DNA of 12,742 nucleotides. Origin: Acidobacteriota bacterium (GTDB lineage: Bacteria; Acidobacteriota; Terriglobia; Acidiferrales; 2-02-FULL-67-57). The DNA is taken from contig JACPRL010000096.1 in assembly GCA_016189965.1 (NCBI GenBank), positions 1 through 12,742 of the forward strand, written 5' to 3'. The notes beneath the pieces are model-generated. The model searched no databases. It saw only the letters and a program-made list of their open reading frames with translations, and was not told where the DNA came from. The position numbers and the translations under genes were made by a program. This document shows positions 11,285 to 12,742 of this stretch, piece after piece (the first letter of the stretch is position 1; every line of letters starts with the position of its first letter).

Positions 11285-12628
11285 TCACTTGTACACCACC
11301 CCGTCTTTGATTACGTGCACCACGTGCCGCAGCGCTTCCATCGAGCGCAGCGGGTCGCCGTCCACCACGATGATGTCCGCCAGCTTGCCGGGGGCAACCG
11401 TGCCCAGGTCGTCGCGCTTCAGCAGCTTGGCGGGCCAGAAGGTGGCGGCGCGAATGGCGTCCATCGGCGACACCCCCAGCCGCACGAAGGTGTCCAGCTC
11501 CCGCCAGGTGGAGTCGAAGTGGAAGTTCATCGGGATGCCGGAATCGGTGCCGGTGATGAGCGTCACGCCGGTCGAGCGCATCTGCTGGAACTTCTGCGCC
11601 AGCGTCGGCACCCGCCGCCGCACCAGCTGGAAGTACGCCATGCGCTCCGGGTGCTCGAGCGAACGGCGTACATCCTCGTAGATCGCCGGCGGTAAGTCGC
11701 TCTTCAAGCGCGGGTCGTCGAGCCGCTCCGGGAATTCATCCACGGTGTACGGGTAGAGATAGAGCCCCTCGATGGTCGGGCACCAGTAGAGCGTGGCGTT
11801 GCGCTCCCGCACCATCGCCAGCACGTCGTCCGGGTAGCCCGGCTGCGTCGCCAGCCCGGTGTGCTCAATCGAGTCCACCCCGGCGCGCACCCCCTGCCGG
11901 ATCTCTTCGTTGCGGTGCGCGTGCGCCGTCACGTGAAGGCCCGCGGCGTGCGCCGTCTCCACGATGGCCTTCAGCTCCTCCAGCGTCATCTGGTCCTGAT
12001 CAATCACCTTGATCATGTCCACGCCGGCGTCAATGAGCCGCTTGGTCTTCGCGCGCGCGTCCTCCGCCCCGTGCACTTCCCAGCAGAACTCGGCCTCGAG
12101 CGGCGGCGCCTTCTTCTGCAGGAACGGCCCGCTGGCGATGACGCGCGGCCCGGGAATCTCCCCGCGCGCGATGCGCTCGCGCACTGCCAAAATGTCCTCC
12201 AGCGGCGCGCCCACGTCGCGCACCGTCGTCACGCCCGCCAGCAGAAGCTCGCGCGCCGCAATCGGCATGATGACCTCGCGCCAGCGGTCGCGGTAGGTGC
12301 GGAACCAGTGGTCGTAGTCGGCGTGGCCGACGATCATCAGGTGCACGTGCATGTCCATCAGGCCCGGCAGCACGGTGTGTCCCTCGGTGGAAATCACCCG
12401 CGCCTCCGGCGGCACCGCCACCTCGCCCTGCCGCCCCACCGCCTCAATGCGGTTGCCGCGCACCACAATCACCGAGTTCTCCAGCGGCGGCCCGCCGTAG
12501 CCGTCAATCAGCCGCCCGCCCACCAGCGCCAGCACGCTCTCCGCTTTCGCCGGTGCTTGCGCTGCGGCCGCCAGTGGCGCCGCCACCAGACTCACCCAGA
12601 CAATCCCGAAGACAACTTTGCCTCGCAT
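11285..12628 (-). CDS. Secreted metal-dependent amidohydrolase (imidazolonepropionase/prolidase-like)
   Basis: 447 residues. Start is the ATG at 12628, with AAGGAG 7-8 nt upstream and a Sec signal peptide directly after it (cleavage near AAAQA, residue 25); 13 further codons open upstream lack these. The protein is a full-length amidohydrolase: a small N-terminal beta domain (32-88), the TIM barrel, and the C-terminal part of the beta domain with LGTVAPGKLADIIVVDGDP. Metal ligands are all present: His94-x-His96 (MDMHVH), Lys207 (MIKV, likely carboxylated), His236 (VTAHAH), His256 (SIEHTG) and Asp362 (TGTDSG). This matches the binuclear-metal Xaa-Pro dipeptidase/imidazolonepropionase-related group, whose exported members often cleave dipeptides or related amides; the substrate is not deducible. 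It appears to be monocistronic, with an extended -10 promoter just upstream. Confidence 0.88.
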   Translation of the reverse strand: MRGKVVFGIVWVSLVAAPLAAAAQAPAKAESVLALVGGRLIDGYGGPPLENSVIVVRGNRIEAVGRQGEVAVPPEARVISTEGHTVLPGLMDMHVHLMIVGHADYDHWFRTYRDRWREVIMPIAARELLLAGVTTVRDVGAPLEDILAVRERIARGEIPGPRVIASGPFLQKKAPPLEAEFCWEVHGAEDARAKTKRLIDAGVDMIKVIDQDQMTLEELKAIVETAHAAGLHVTAHAHRNEEIRQGVRAGVDSIEHTGLATQPGYPDDVLAMVRERNATLYWCPTIEGLYLYPYTVDEFPERLDDPRLKSDLPPAIYEDVRRSLEHPERMAYFQLVRRRVPTLAQKFQQMRSTGVTLITGTDSGIPMNFHFDSTWRELDTFVRLGVSPMDAIRAATFWPAKLLKRDDLGTVAPGKLADIIVVDGDPLRSMEALRHVVHVIKDGVVYK

Positions 12629-12665
12629 CGTCCACTCCTTGAAAGGAACTCCAGAAGCCCCGCGC

Positions 12666-12674
12666 ATTTTAGCA
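12666..12674 (-). promoter_or_regulatory. Extended -10 promoter for the amidohydrolase gene
   Basis: Minus strand TGC-TAAAAT (12674-12666): a -10 matching five of six positions with the TGn extension. Start near 12659, leader about 30 nt. No -35 consensus exists; the -35 position falls in the REP-like hairpin at 12684-12706. Confidence 0.5.
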
Positions 12675-12683
12675 GCATTCCAT

Positions 12684-12742
12684 GTAGCGGAACCCTTCAG
12701 GGTTCCACGAAGCGGCGGTGGAAGGCTGAAGCCTTCCGCTAC
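12684..12742. repeat. REP-like inverted pair, copies 3 and 4
   Basis: Unit 3 (12684-12706, plus) is GTAGCG plus the GGAACCC-TTCA-GGGTTCC hairpin, identical to 5279-5301. Unit 4 (12720-12742, minus) is GTAGCG plus GGAAGGC-TTCA-GCCTTCC, identical to 5240-5262. Here the hairpins face inward and the GTAG heads outward, the reverse of the pair at 5240-5301. The window ends on the last base of unit 4, so the array may continue. Confidence 0.8.

Overview
This is a GC-rich, gene-dense bacterial chromosome segment with twelve protein-coding genes, one of them cut by the left edge. No RNA genes, CRISPR array, transposase, integrase or phage gene is visible. The mix of families (coiled-coil porin, DUF4331, DUF971, a duplicated KHxHTFGxCEG domain, a secreted amidohydrolase) and the very heavy load of small palindromic repeats in every intergenic gap suggest Acidobacteriota. 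That assignment is inference from style; there is no marker gene in the window.

Layout. (1) 1-160: 3' end of a rightward gene, probably the beta subunit of a 2-oxoacid:ferredoxin oxidoreductase, meeting the next gene tail to tail at a shared CTAG. (2) 157-2713, leftward: an exported transglutaminase-like protein followed by an outer-membrane porin, behind a good sigma70-type promoter bracketed by two AGAANTTCT dyads. (3) 3047-5232, rightward: a secreted DUF4331 protein and a secreted TPR protein, overlapping by GTGA. (4) 5635-7588, rightward: a ferritin-like di-iron protein, a DUF971 protein and a secreted dienelactone hydrolase; a dispersed repeat sits at the 5' end of the last one and seems to supply its start codon. 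(5) 8158-9445, leftward: a SpoIIAB/RsbW-type anti-sigma kinase, a SpoIIAA/RsbV-type STAS antagonist (GTGA overlap) and a double-ACT protein. (6) 10123-10833, rightward: a secreted protein made of two copies of one small domain. (7) 11285-12628, leftward: a secreted metal-dependent amidohydrolase with an extended -10 promoter.

The genes look like ordinary housekeeping, envelope and stress functions with no single pathway joining them. The unusual part is the noncoding DNA. It holds at least four kinds of structured repeat: (a) REP-like units, GTAG plus a perfect hairpin, whose stems covary between copies and which occur in inverted pairs; (b) a two-hairpin repeat of about 117 bp in three copies; (c) a 117-bp MITE-like element inserted in the hairpin loop of one copy of (b), with terminal inverted repeats and a 6-bp CTTTAG target duplication; (d) octamer-based (GVCACRRA) and long-hairpin repeats. 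The enzymes that move these are not in the window. The nested insertion and the stem covariation are the strongest leads here.
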